DNA of 64,000 nucleotides, taken from positions 3,100,001 to 3,164,000 of the forward strand of contig NC_017964.1 of the NCBI RefSeq assembly GCF_000219915.2, given 5' to 3'. The position numbers and the translations under genes are program-made. Within the stretch, counting starts at the first letter, position 1. Each line of letters opens with the position of its first letter. The DNA is from Advenella kashmirensis WT001. Its GTDB lineage: Bacteria > Pseudomonadota > Gammaproteobacteria > Burkholderiales > Burkholderiaceae_B. The notes under the pieces are model-generated. The model had not been told where the DNA came from. It worked only from the letters and a program-made list of their open reading frames with translations, and did no database searches. Shown here in pieces: positions 17,693 to 26,950 of the stretch.

Positions 17693-19350
17693 TTACGACC
17701 CACTGCCTCCATGTGCGCAATACGCTGCAACCTCGGGCATCTGCCTGACTTTGGATTTGAGCATTTTTCCTGTGGCACCCAGAGGGATGGCGTCCACAAA
17801 TATAACGTCGTCCGGTATCTGCCATTTGGCAATCTTGCCTTCATAAAACTGCAGCAGCTCCTCCCGAGCTAGCGTCATTTGCTCGCGCAGGACAACCACA
17901 ATAACCGGACGCTCGTCCCATTTTGGATGACTGACGCCGATGCAGGCAGCCAGTTGGACGGCCGGATGCGCCATGGCGATGTTTTCAATATCAATCGAGC
18001 TGATCCATTCGCCGCCGGATTTGATCACATCCTTGCTGCGGTCCGTAATCTGCAGATAGCCATCGGCGTCGATGGTCGCTACATCTCCGGTGGGAAACCA
18101 GCCGTCTACCAGTGCGGCAGTGTCTTTACCAGGGAAATAGTCGCGCACCACCCAAGGCCCCTTAACGTATAAATCGCCAAATGTTTTGCCGTCCCATGGC
18201 AATTCGCCCGCATCGTCGCCGACAATTTTGAAATCAATTCCGTACATTGCCCGTCCCTGCTTGCACCGCAGCTTTATTTGTTCTTCCTCTGGCTGCATCA
18301 GGGACTTATTTTTCAGAGCACATAGCGCTCCCAGCGGGCTGGTTTCTGTCATTCCCCAGGCATGGATAACTTCAACGCCGTACTGCTCCCGGAATGCTTG
18401 TATCATGGCCGGCGGGCAGGCCGAGCCGCCAATCACGGTCCGCTTGAGAGTGGAAAATTGCTGCCCTCCGCCTTTGACGTGATCAAGCAGCATTTGCCAT
18501 ACGGTTGGTACACCAGCAGCAAATGTGACTCGTTCCTGTTCGATCAACTGATAGACGGACTTCCCGTCCAGAAGCGGGCCAGGAAAGACCAGTGCAGCGC
18601 CAGTTAGTGCGGCCGCATAAGGGATGCCCCAGGCATTGACATGAAACATGGGTACCACGGGCAGAATCACATCACGCGCCGATATGGCCATAGAGTCGGG
18701 CAATGCAGCGCCATAGGCATGCAGCAGCGTTGAGCGATGGCTGTACATGACCGCTTTCGGATGCCCGGTGGTTCCACTGGTGTAGCACATGCTGGAAGCC
18801 GCGTTCTCATCAAATTGCGGCCAGCGATAGTCGTCCGATTGCTCTTGGACCCACTGCTCGTAGCTAATCAGGCCGGGTATTGCGCTGTCCTGTGGCAACG
18901 CATCACGGTCGCATAACGCAACATAGTGCCTGATCGTTTGGCATTTGCCATGCACTGCCTGCACCAAAGGCAGAAAGCTCAGGTCGAAACATAAAACCTG
19001 GTCATCGGCATGATTGGCGATCCACGCGATTTGATCCGGATGCAGGCGCGGATTAATGGTATGCAGCACCCTGCCCGATCCACTGACACCGAAATAAAGC
19101 TCCAGATGCCGGTAGCCATTCCAGGCCAGCGTGGCCACCCGCGCAGAAAGCGGCATGGCCATGGCATCAAGTGCACGCGCTACCTGGCGGGAACGGCGGG
19201 CCACATCGCGCCAGCAATAGCGATGCAGATCCCCCTCTACGCGCCGCGAGACAATCTGACCATCACCATGATGCGCTCAGCATGAACGATCAGCGACGAT
19301 ATCAGCAATGGATGCGGCTGCATCAGGCCCATTTGTATTTCATCTGTCAT
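17693..19350 (-). CDS. Fatty-acyl-CoA ligase / AMP-binding protein (one frameshift)
   Basis: ATP-dependent acyl-CoA synthetase. Visible motifs: [19 protein letters not shown] (ATP/AMP-binding P-loop), [28 protein letters not shown] and [15 protein letters not shown], and near the end the catalytic lysine region [13 protein letters not shown]. The uninterrupted reading starts at 19204. The protein extends upstream to ATG 19350 ([16 protein letters not shown]) in another frame; a missing base near 19272 joins them. Corrected length is about 553 residues, normal for medium/long-chain ligases. It stands alone; the substrate is probably a medium or long-chain fatty acid. Confidence 0.88.
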
Positions 19351-19643
19351 AAGTCTCTCTCTTTTTGGATTTATTCTGTCCACCCTCACGTATCAGAGTT
19401 GCCCGGGCCAGCCAATGACCAGACTCACCCAATGCAGCACCGGCTACACGATTATTGTCCCACAATTGTTCAATTATTCAATTGCTGATTCCACGATGAC
19501 TGGCTCCAGACAACTGACTTGTAAATTGCGACCAGATCAGTCCCCGACAGATCAAACGACAGACTTTATCCCATGCCCTGCGATCGCCATCAATAGTGCT
19601 CAATGACGCAACCACAAGACAAAAACACATACCTTTCTACGGA

Positions 19644-20723
19644 TCACGGTTGTGTAGTTGACTCCCGTTCCAGCAACTGGCGCTTGCGCTCCACGCCCCA
19701 GCGATAGCCCGAAATATCGCCATCGCGCCTGACCACGCGGTGGCAGGGAATGGCAACCGCAATGCGATTGGCGCCACAGGCCTGAGCCACGGCGCGCACA
19801 GCGGTGGGTGCCCCGATCCGCTCGGCAATCTGACCGTAGCTGACGGTCGTGCCGGCAGGCACGTCCCGTAATGCCTGCCACACTCGCTCCTGAAAAGCCG
19901 TACCACGAACATCGAGCGGCAGGTTCAGACCCACCGACGGCGTCTCTACAAAACCGATCACCTGCGCCACCAGACGTTCAAAGGCAGCATCGCCCCCAAC
20001 CAGCTGCGCCCTGGCAAACTGATCCTGCAAGTCGCGCAACAGCGCATCGGGATCATCACCCAGCATAATGGCGCAGATGCCGCGGTGGCTTTGCGCCACC
20101 AGAATGGCGCCCAGCGAACATTGCCCGATAGCAAAACGAATGACAGCGCCCTGCCCCCCGGCCCGATATTCCCCGGCACGCATCCCCAGCAACTGCTCGG
20201 ACGCTTCGTAAAAGCGGCTGTTCGAATTGAAGCCCGCCGTATAGATTGCATCTGTAATCGATGAGACTGAAGACCCCAGCTCATCGCGCAGTTTCCTGGC
20301 ACGCCAGGCCGAGGCATAAGCTTTTGGCGTGAGACCGGTTTCAGCCTTGAATACGCGATGAAAATGAAATGGACTCATATTGGCCTGTGCCGCCAGCTCG
20401 TCCAGACTGGGTGGCGTTTGTGCCGACTCAATGTGGCGACAGGCCCGCGCCACCAGCTCAGCCCGTTCGTCTGCAGCGGCAGTGCGGTCCGCCCGCGCAC
20501 GGCGGCTGGCGCGGTAGCCTGCTGCCTCAGCCTGTTGTGCCGTATCAAAAAAAACAACATTTTTTCGTTGTGGCAGACGGGCTGAAGAACTGGGACGGCA
20601 ATATACGCCAGTAGTCTTTACAGCATAGACAAAGTGCCCATCCGCTTGCCGATCGCGATTTTGCACGGCCTGCCAGCGAGCCTCTTCGGACGTAAACCGG
20701 GCTTGTACCTGCGTAGGTGTCAT
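19644..20723 (-). CDS. ada: Ada-type O6-methylguanine methyltransferase/AraC regulator with degenerate zinc site
   Basis: A 359-residue protein with the full Ada layout: N-terminal sensor (1-80), AraC-type helix-turn-helix (about 90-190) and C-terminal O6-alkylguanine-DNA alkyltransferase with IPCHRVVR (acceptor Cys327). In the sensor, the methyl-acceptor cysteine remains (YCRP, Cys42; E. coli Cys38). The other three zinc ligands are changed: Ser46, Ser73 and Ala76 replace E. coli Cys42, Cys69 and Cys72. The reading frame is intact through this region, so a frameshift does not explain it. The DNA-repair half should be active. Methylphosphotriester sensing and the methylation switch would be expected to fail or work differently. 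Two inverted Ada boxes lie upstream. Confidence 0.92.
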   Translation of the reverse strand: MTPTQVQARFTSEEARWQAVQNRDRQADGHFVYAVKTTGVYCRPSSSARLPQRKNVVFFDTAQQAEAAGYRASRRARADRTAAADERAELVARACRHIESAQTPPSLDELAAQANMSPFHFHRVFKAETGLTPKAYASAWRARKLRDELGSSVSSITDAIYTAGFNSNSRFYEASEQLLGMRAGEYRAGGQGAVIRFAIGQCSLGAILVAQSHRGICAIMLGDDPDALLRDLQDQFARAQLVGGDAAFERLVAQVIGFVETPSVGLNLPLDVRGTAFQERVWQALRDVPAGTTVSYGQIAERIGAPTAVRAVAQACGANRIAVAIPCHRVVRRDGDISGYRWGVERKRQLLERESTTQP

Positions 20724-20768
20724 GATTGATCTCCTGAATATATGGCAGTCATGATCAGAATAGAGATC

Positions 20769-20806
20769 AATTCAATCGCAAGCAATCGTTTTCTTGCGAT
20801 TGAATT
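20769..20806. promoter_or_regulatory. Inverted pair of Ada boxes
   Basis: AATTCAATCGCAAG (20769-20782) and its exact reverse complement CTTGCGATTGAATT (20793-20806) flank a 10-base spacer, 46 to 83 bases upstream of the ada start. Each arm matches the E. coli ada promoter box AATTAAAGCGCAAG at 12 of 14 positions (recalled from knowledge of that promoter). Confidence 0.7.
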
Positions 20807-20941
20807 ATGCGCAAGCGACAAGCCAGCAGCGCCTCCAATACCCCTGGACGCACCCAGAACCACTATGACGCTTGCAATCGGCGGCTGGCACTAACAAGGC
20901 AATCGCGGGCGCAGCATGTCCCGGTGTCATCGATATCCCGA

Positions 20942-20961
20942 ATATATCAACTGATATATTA
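20942..20961. promoter_or_regulatory. Palindrome, candidate GntR operator before the dehydratase gene
   Basis: AATATATCA (20942-20950) and TGATATATT (20953-20961) are exact complements around AC, 50 bases upstream of the IlvD/Edd start. AT-rich dyads of this kind suit the GntR-type regulator encoded at the end of the same cluster (23658-24377). Confidence 0.5.
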
Positions 20962-21011
20962 ATGTTTCAATGATATTTGACCTCATTATTGTGCCCTCAA
21001 GGTAATACACC

Positions 21012-22743
21012 ATGTCAAAACGTACCTATGATTCGCTGCGCAGCGCCCGCTGGTTTGCCCCGGATGATTTACGCTCTTTCGGTCACCGATCCCGCATTAT
21101 GCAAATGGGCTACGCCCCGGAAGACTGGGAGGGCCGTCCTGTCATTGCCATCCTGAACACCTGGTCGGATATCAACCCCTGCCATTCGCATTTCAAGCAA
21201 AGGGTGGAAGATGTCAAACGTGGTATTTTCCAGGCCGGAGGCTTTCCCATAGAGTTACCGGCCATTTCCCTGTCGGAAAACTTCGTCAAGCCCACCACTA
21301 TGCTGTATCGCAATATGCTTGCCATGGAAGCAGAGGAACTGTTACGCAGCCATCCGGTTGACGGTGCAGTACTGATGGGCGGCTGCGACAAAACTACGCC
21401 AGGCCTGTTGATGGGCGCTATCAGTGCGGGACTGCCCTGTATTTATCTGCCGGCCGGTCCCATGCTGCGCGGCAACTGGCAGGGAAAAATCCTTGGTTCG
21501 GGCTCGGACGCATGGAAATACTGGGATGAGCGGCGCGCCGGGAAAATCAGCAAAACCGAATGGATTGGCGTAGAAGGCGGTATTGCCCGCAGCGCAGGCA
21601 CGTGCATGACAATGGGCACGGCCAGCACCATGACCGCCATTGCCGAATCCATTGGCATGACGCTACCCGGTGCATCATCGATTCCCGCCGTCGACGCCAA
21701 CCACATTCGCATGGCAGCTGCCTGCGGCCGGCGTATCGTCGAGATGGTATGGGAGGATCTCACGCCGGCGCGCATTCTGTCCCGAACCAGTTTTCTGAAT
21801 GCCATTGCCGTAGCTATGGCCATGGGGTGCTCCACCAACGCGGTCATCCATCTGATTGCCATGTCGCGCCGCGCCGGCTGTGATGTCACGCTGGACGACT
21901 TTGATGCGGCCAGCCGCAAGGTGCCGGTCATTGCCAATGTCCGGCCCAGCGGCAGCACCTATTTGATGGAAGATTTTTATTATGCAGGCGGCCTGCCAGC
22001 CTGATGCGGCGCCTGGGCGATCATCTGCAGGGCGAGGTCATGACCGTGACCGGCTTGACGCTGGCCGAAAATATCAAAGACGCGCAAGTGTATAACGACG
22101 ACGTGATTCGTCCCATGGACAACCCTTTGTATCCCGAAGGCGCGCTGGCCGTGCTGCGCGGTAATCTGGCGCCGTCCGGCTGCGTGATCAAACCCAGTGC
22201 ATGCGCGCCGCAGTTCCTGCAACACACCGGCCCCGCACTCGTCTTTGACGATTATCCCAGCATGAAAGCTGCGGTGGACGATGAAAACCTGGATGTCACG
22301 CCCGGCCACATCATGGTGCTGCGCAACGCCGGCCCGCTGGGCGGCCCGGGCATGCCCGAGTGGGGCATGCTGCCGATCCCGGTCAAGCTGATCAAACAGG
22401 GCGTACGGGATATGTTGCGCCTGTCCGATGCGCGCATGAGCGGCACCAGCTATGGCGCCTGTATTTTACATGTCGCGCCTGAATCGTATGTTGGCGGTAA
22501 CCTGGCACTGGTGCGCACCGGCGACATGATTACCGTTGATGTGCCGGCCCGCCGTATCCACCTTGAAATCAGTGACGAGGAACTGGCCGCAAGACGAGCA
22601 GACTGGATCGCACCCGAACGCCGCTTCGAACGCGGCTACGGCTGGATGTTCTCGCAGCATATCCTGCAAGCCGATGCCGGTTGTGATTTCGACTTTCTGG
22701 AAACCAGCTTCGCGCCCCCAACAACGAACCCAGCATTTATTGA
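21012..22743 (+). CDS. IlvD/Edd-family sugar-acid dehydratase (two frameshifts)
   Basis: Iron-sulfur dehydratase of about 578 residues, closest in pattern to L-arabinonate-type dehydratases. Cluster cysteines are in MGGCDKTTPGLLMG and SAGTCMTMGTAST; DARMSGTSYGACILH lies in the C-terminal half. The frame breaks near 22000 (a CC run; GGLPA then should continue LMRRLGDH) and near 22715 in a C5 run. With the second corrected the protein ends PNNEPSIY at the stop 22741-22743, a typical family end. As the sequence stands it reads through in frame into the next gene, giving a false fusion. It probably dehydrates an aldonic acid to a 2-keto-3-deoxy acid. Confidence 0.87.
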
Positions 22744-22756
22744 TCAGGAATTCATC

Positions 22757-23473
22757 ATGGCCCTTGACCCACAAGTTCGCAAGCAACTGACAACCGTCAG
22801 CACCGCCACACTGTGTACTGCCTTGTATAAGCGCGGCCTGCGCAATCAGTTCATTCAGGACGTACATCCGCTCAACCCCGCTTTGCCGACCATGGTGGGC
22901 GAGGCCTACACGCTGCGCTATATTCCGGCACGCGAAGACCTCAACCCCATTACCGTCTTTCAGGACCGCAGCCATCCGCAACGGGTTGCAGTTGATCAGT
23001 GCCCGCAAGGCGCGGTGCTGATGATAGACAGTCGCAAAGATGCGCGTGCCGCTTCTGCCGGCTCCATTTTGGTTTCCCGGCTGATGCAGCGCGGTGCCGC
23101 TGGTGTGGTCACCGATGGCGGCTTTCGTGATTCACCGGAAATTGCCAAGTTATCTATCCCCGCCTATCACCATCGTCCTTCTGCGCCCACTAATCTGACC
23201 CTGCATCAGGCGCTGGACATCAACGTGCCTATCGGCTGCGGCGATGTTGCCGTTTTCCCGGGCGATGTCGTCGTCGGCGATGCCGAGGGCGTGGTCGTGA
23301 TCCCCGCGCATCTGGCGCAGGAAATTGCAGCCGAGGCCATAGAAATGACCGCGTACGAAGATTTCGTCACCGAGGAGGTACTCAAGGGTCGATCCATTAT
23401 CGGGCTGTACCCTGCGACCGATGAACAGGCAAAAACCGATTTTTCAGCCTGGCGGCAGCGCAACGGCCGATAG
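22757..23473 (+). CDS. RraA-family protein / HMG-type aldolase
   Basis: A 238-residue member of the RraA/4-hydroxy-4-methyl-2-oxoglutarate aldolase family. Conserved stretches: TATLCTALYKRG near the N-terminus, GDVAVFPGDVVVGDAEGVVVIP near the C-terminus, and the GVVTDGGFRDSPEI segment with the Asp-Gly-Gly-x-Arg-Asp core that binds metal and substrate carboxylate. The ATG at 22757 has AGGA upstream and follows the dehydratase stop by 13 bases. Paired with an IlvD/Edd dehydratase, it is more likely a carbon-carbon lyase or decarboxylase of the same pathway than an RNase E regulator. Confidence 0.87.
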   Translation: MALDPQVRKQLTTVSTATLCTALYKRGLRNQFIQDVHPLNPALPTMVGEAYTLRYIPAREDLNPITVFQDRSHPQRVAVDQCPQGAVLMIDSRKDARAASAGSILVSRLMQRGAAGVVTDGGFRDSPEIAKLSIPAYHHRPSAPTNLTLHQALDINVPIGCGDVAVFPGDVVVGDAEGVVVIPAHLAQEIAAEAIEMTAYEDFVTEEVLKGRSIIGLYPATDEQAKTDFSAWRQRNGR

Positions 23474-23657
23474 CATGTGGAGCCTGGCAAGATCAGCACA
23501 GCGGTCTGACTCGAGCGCGCGCTACGCCTGCCCCATTCCGTTGGCCGGCGGGACTGCAGATCACCTGCGGCCTTGCGCGCACTTCATATTGCCACATTAC
23601 GAACTACGTATTGCACGGCTATGGCGACAGTAGCATCACCGTTCACGGACAAAAAAC

Positions 23658-24377
23658 ATGAGCTCAGTCACGCCTCTTGATCGCAGCCGCCAGGCGGCAC
23701 CGCAGCTTTACCAGTTGTTGCGCCAGAAAGTCATTGCTCTGGAACTGGCGCCTGGCACTGTACTTTCACGCGCCGAAGTGGCTGACAGCTATGGGGTTAG
23801 CCAGACCCCGGTACGCGAAGCGTTGCTGAAACTGGCGACAGAAATGCTGGTGGATATTTATCCACAGGCTTCGACGCGCGTCAGCCTGATTGACGTCACC
23901 CTGGCCAGACAGGCACACTTTCTGCGGCAGTCCCTTGAACTGGAACTGGTGCGGGAACTGGCCCAATCGCGCGACGCGAGCCTGATCGGCTCATTGCAAG
24001 CGCTGGTACAACAACAGGACGCCTTGCGCGCCGCCAGAGATCTGAGCGCTTTCAGCCAGGCCGATACGCAATTTCACCGCATGCTTTATCAGGCCGCCGG
24101 TAAAGATGCATTATGGCATCTGGTGCACAGCAATAGCGGACATCTGGACCGACTGCGCCGCCTGCATCTGCCGGTTTCCGGTAAGCTGGAACGCATCGTC
24201 AGCGATCACCGCCTGATTGTGCGAGCCATTGCCGACCATACGCCGGAGCTGGCGCAGCAGCGCCTGCGCGAACATTTATCAGGAACACTCGAATATGTAG
24301 AGCAAATTGTGCAAGCGCACCCGCAATGGATTCGCATGGATCATGACGTCATGACAAGACCTGCAACTGACTATTGA
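23658..24377 (+). CDS. GntR-family transcriptional regulator (FCD type)
   Basis: A 239-residue regulator. Winged helix at residues 15-80 (SRAEVADSYGVSQTPVREAL followed by an atypical wing DIYPQASTRVSLID). The FCD ligand domain follows with the metal-type histidines DTQFHRMLYQAAG and SDHRLIVRAIADH. It is the last gene of the dehydratase/aldolase cluster and the likely regulator of it through the dyad at 20942-20961. The 180-base gap before it shows no gene. Confidence 0.9.
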   Translation: MSSVTPLDRSRQAAPQLYQLLRQKVIALELAPGTVLSRAEVADSYGVSQTPVREALLKLATEMLVDIYPQASTRVSLIDVTLARQAHFLRQSLELELVRELAQSRDASLIGSLQALVQQQDALRAARDLSAFSQADTQFHRMLYQAAGKDALWHLVHSNSGHLDRLRRLHLPVSGKLERIVSDHRLIVRAIADHTPELAQQRLREHLSGTLEYVEQIVQAHPQWIRMDHDVMTRPATDY

Positions 24378-24479
24378 CCCGGCAGACGACAATGACATCA
24401 AGCTGGCAAAGGCGAAGGCCTTTACGCGCATTCGCGTCACACCAAATCACAATTTGATTGTGCGATTCACCCGATCACC

Positions 24480-24508
24480 TTGACTGCGCATGGAAAATCG
24501 ACCATAAT
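24480..24508 (+). promoter_or_regulatory. Sigma-70 promoter of tRNA-Cys
   Basis: TTGACT at 24480-24485 and CATAAT at 24503-24508 are separated by 17 bases and lie 27 bases before the tRNA. Confidence 0.65.
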
Positions 24509-24535
24509 GCTTGACTCTTCGTTTGTTATTACTTA

Positions 24536-24609
24536 GGCGCAGTAGCAAAGCGGTTATGCAGCGGATTGCAAATCCGTCCAGAGCGGTTCGACTCCGCTCT
24601 GCGCCTCCA
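24536..24609 (+). tRNA. tRNA-Cys (anticodon GCA)
   Basis: A 74-base cloverleaf. The acceptor stem GGCGCAG pairs with CTGCGCC (24599-24605), followed by discriminator T and encoded CCA. The anticodon stem-loop is GCGGATTGCAAATCCGT, with anticodon GCA. The T arm is GCGGTTCGACTCCGC. All stems pair. Confidence 0.95.
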
Positions 24610-25479
24610 CTCTTTATGCGGTTTTCAGGGCAATTAATAAGAATAATTCTGCTCCGAAAAATGGGACTTGCTGCGCAAAATCCCGTAATACCAGCATAGG
24701 CGCTAGGGCCACGGCCCTACTACCCCAGGCTCTACCCCATAACGGGGCGATGACTGTTCCCAAACATGATTGATTTTGCCCCATTGCTGCCACGCTTTGT
24801 GCTGGCTGGCGGGCGTATGCGTGAGACTGTGGGCAAACATTGCTCCAGCAGCGCGAGCAGCCGGAACAGCATTTTCCAGACTCAGGTGCTAACCCCAAAG
24901 CGTGGGGCAGCCAAAACCAACCCCAGCAGCCCGACAGTGAACCGTCTTATGTGGCGTAAACCCCACTTTATTGACGGAAAACCAGCCTCGGATAACCAGC
25001 CTGTTTTCCAGTCCTGGTTTCACGCTATTGATCTTTTGTGTAATAAATTGTATTATTATATACATATCGTATACTTTATAAAAATCAGAACACTGGCGGG
25101 CATGCTGAATCGCGGCTACGTTATCTACAGATATGCAGCAAGTTCGTCAATCGCTATTCTTAATATTCGTTGTCCGACTTAAGTTGTTTGCTTTACTTAT
25201 CTTATTTCAGTTGCATGATTCATCGCCGCGTTATGCATTTGGACGCTGCCTGATGCAACTTGCTTTAATGGATGCGATCCACGCTCATGCTCTTTGCCGG
25301 TTGGGGATCACCGGTGCAAGCGAATCCAATATTCAAGGTATTAATTTTAATAATCATCAACCCTTGTTAAAACGCCCCAGGACGATTACAGACCGTATCG
25401 ATACAGGCGGCCGCATAGACGCATCAAACGCAGTTTTAAGCGTCCGATCGTGCTATGCAAATACTATTTGGAGGTCATT
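24610..25479. other. Gene-poor region after tRNA-Cys, 870 bases
   Basis: No ORF here has a recognisable family or a ribosome site. The stretch 25035-25090 is markedly AT-rich, and composition differs from the neighbouring genes. A decayed insertion next to the tRNA is possible, but I see no integrase remnant and no repeated copy of the tRNA 3' end. Confidence 0.5.
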
Positions 25480-25689
25480 ATGAATCACGTTAAGTCAGTG
25501 AGCATCCTGTACGAACATGGGGTGCCCGGCGTCAAGTTCCATTACGAAAATGGGGGAACCCGCATATTGAACGACGAACAGGCAATCAAATTCGTCAGTT
25601 TTGCGGAAAGTGAACGTCATCGCAGCGATATTGATTTTCTGGATATAAATCGCGTTCGCAAATATGTCGCTAATCAGTATTTTTATTAA
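25480..25689 (+). CDS. Small hypothetical protein, 69 residues
   Basis: I do not recognise the family. The ATG at 25480 is chosen because GGAGG lies at 25470-25474, five bases upstream, which is among the best ribosome sites in the window. The protein is soluble-looking, with a YENGGTRILNDEQAIKFVSF segment and a basic/aromatic C-terminus (VRKYVANQYFY). No signal peptide or cysteine. A hairpin follows at 25756-25788. It lies alone between two gene-poor stretches. Confidence 0.6.
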   Translation: MNHVKSVSILYEHGVPGVKFHYENGGTRILNDEQAIKFVSFAESERHRSDIDFLDINRVRKYVANQYFY

Positions 25690-25755
25690 TACTGTAGCAA
25701 CCCCTTATCCTGCCGTATCCACGATTGGACGATGACCGTGAGGAATGGGTATGAA

Positions 25756-25788
25756 GACTCTTTCTCCGGCGTATGAGCGGAAAGAGTC
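25756..25788 (+). terminator. Hairpin after the 69-residue gene
   Basis: GACTCTTT (25756-25763) pairs with AAAGAGTC (25781-25788), extended by an inner CCG/CGG across a two-base bulge. No strong T-run follows, so termination is only likely. Confidence 0.45.
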
Positions 25789-26100
25789 GTAAAGAGCAAT
25801 AACGAATTATTCAGCAGCCTCACATCAGATGGTTCAGCGCCTGCCGAGATCGCGGGGCAAGTGGCAAGTGCGTGCACCGGGCAGACTGATGGCGCATCAG
25901 GTAATCGTATCCTCCGTTCTTTTTGCACTCTGCACCAAGGCGCAGAATAACCGCTGCTATCTGCAGCATGACCACTCCTGGGCATTGACGCTTGCATATA
26001 ACAAGAAAACAAATCGGGCGAACCCGAAACGGTCTCTTATACCCCCGAAGATTTATTTTTCGCCGACTGCATCCGATTGGCTGTTTGCTTCGTATATGTT

Positions 26101-26126
26101 TATGTGAGGTGACGTCACCCCACATA
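26101..26126. promoter_or_regulatory. 26-bp near-perfect palindrome upstream of the fasciclin gene
   Basis: The core GGTGACGTCACC (26108-26119) is a perfect 12-bp palindrome. Outer arms TATGTG (26101-26106) and CACATA (26121-26126) also pair. Only the A/C pair at 26107/26120 mismatches. It lies 20 bases before the start codon, in the 5' untranslated or promoter region. Confidence 0.7.
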
Positions 26127-26146
26127 ATGTATGCAAGGAAATCGTC

Positions 26147-26698
26147 ATGAAAAAACTTATTCGCTCACTCGTGCTGACATCGATGTTAACTGGCATGACC
26201 ATCGCAGGCGCTGCAACCATTAACGTCGGTGGCTCGCCTATGCTGGCAACAAAAAAATATTGTAGAAAACGCGATGAACTCAAAAGACCATACCACTCTG
26301 GTCGCAGCCGTAAAAGCAGCAGGACTGGTGCAGACACTCCAGGCAAAGGGCCCTACACTGTATTTGCGCCAACCAATGCCGCTTTCAATGCCTTGCCGGC
26401 TGGCACTGTCGAGACCTTGCTAAAGCCGGAGCACAAGCAGAAACTGACCGCCGTGCTTACGTACCATGTTGTTGCGGGTAAATATACCAAAAACGATCTG
26501 GAAAAGATTATCAAAAAAGACGGCGGCAAGGCCATGCTTAAGACGGTCCAGGGGGGTACGTTGTGGCTGATGATGAATGGTCCGCAGAATATACAGATCA
26601 AGGATGAAGCCGGGGCAATGGCCAACATCAGCACCTACGATGTCATGCAATCGAATGGCGTCATCAACGTCATCGACACTGTGCTAATGCCCAAATAA
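26147..26698 (+). CDS. Secreted fasciclin-domain protein (two compensating frameshifts)
   Basis: Exported single-domain FAS1 protein of 183-184 residues. The signal peptide is about residues 1-22 (MKKLIRSLVLTSMLTGMTIA...AA). The domain signatures GPYTVFAPTNAAFNALPAG, LTYHVVAGKY and the final SNGVINVIDTVLMPK are clear. The segment between residues 36 and about 67 is in the wrong frame. An extra A in the A7 run (26251-26257) and a missing C at 26351-26353 restore NIVENAMNSKDHTTLVAAVK, the expected first helix region. In mycobacteria, fasciclin proteins MPT70/83 are under SigK/RskA control, matching the sigma pair just downstream. Confidence 0.88.
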   Translation: MKKLIRSLVLTSMLTGMTIAGAATINVGGSPMLATKKYCRKRDELKRPYHSGRSRKSSRTGADTPGKGPYTVFAPTNAAFNALPAGTVETLLKPEHKQKLTAVLTYHVVAGKYTKNDLEKIIKKDGGKAMLKTVQGGTLWLMMNGPQNIQIKDEAGAMANISTYDVMQSNGVINVIDTVLMPK

Positions 26699-26950
26699 TG
26701 TGAAGCGAAAGCCGTCGCTCGGACGCATGTCAGGCCAAAAAAAACAACAGACAATCACACACTGTTGTCATGCACTCCCGGCGGCTGTTCTTCTCTGGTG
26801 TCAGACACAACAGAACGCAGTGCGTAACGGCAGCCCGGCACAAGTGGATCGGTAGTCTTGATGCGAGGGGAGATTATTGCAAATGCATTGACGGCAATTG
26901 GAATTTCATGTGACTATGAGAATCAAGCCGATAGGAAGGTAAGCACCCAG

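Larger units (their letters stand above)
25690..26146. other. Intergenic region, 457 bases
   Basis: No supported gene. It holds the hairpin at 25756-25788 and, at its right end, the 26-bp palindrome just before the fasciclin gene. Confidence 0.5.

Noticed and set aside
21012..22004. Truncated 330-residue dehydratase as a real short protein
   Set aside because: The family's second half continues immediately in another frame; one missing base at 22000 explains the stop.
26744..26768. Inverted repeat ACAACAG/CTGTTGT next to an A8 run
   Set aside because: It would be a terminator only for a minus-strand transcript, and no minus-strand gene lies there, so no function can be supported.
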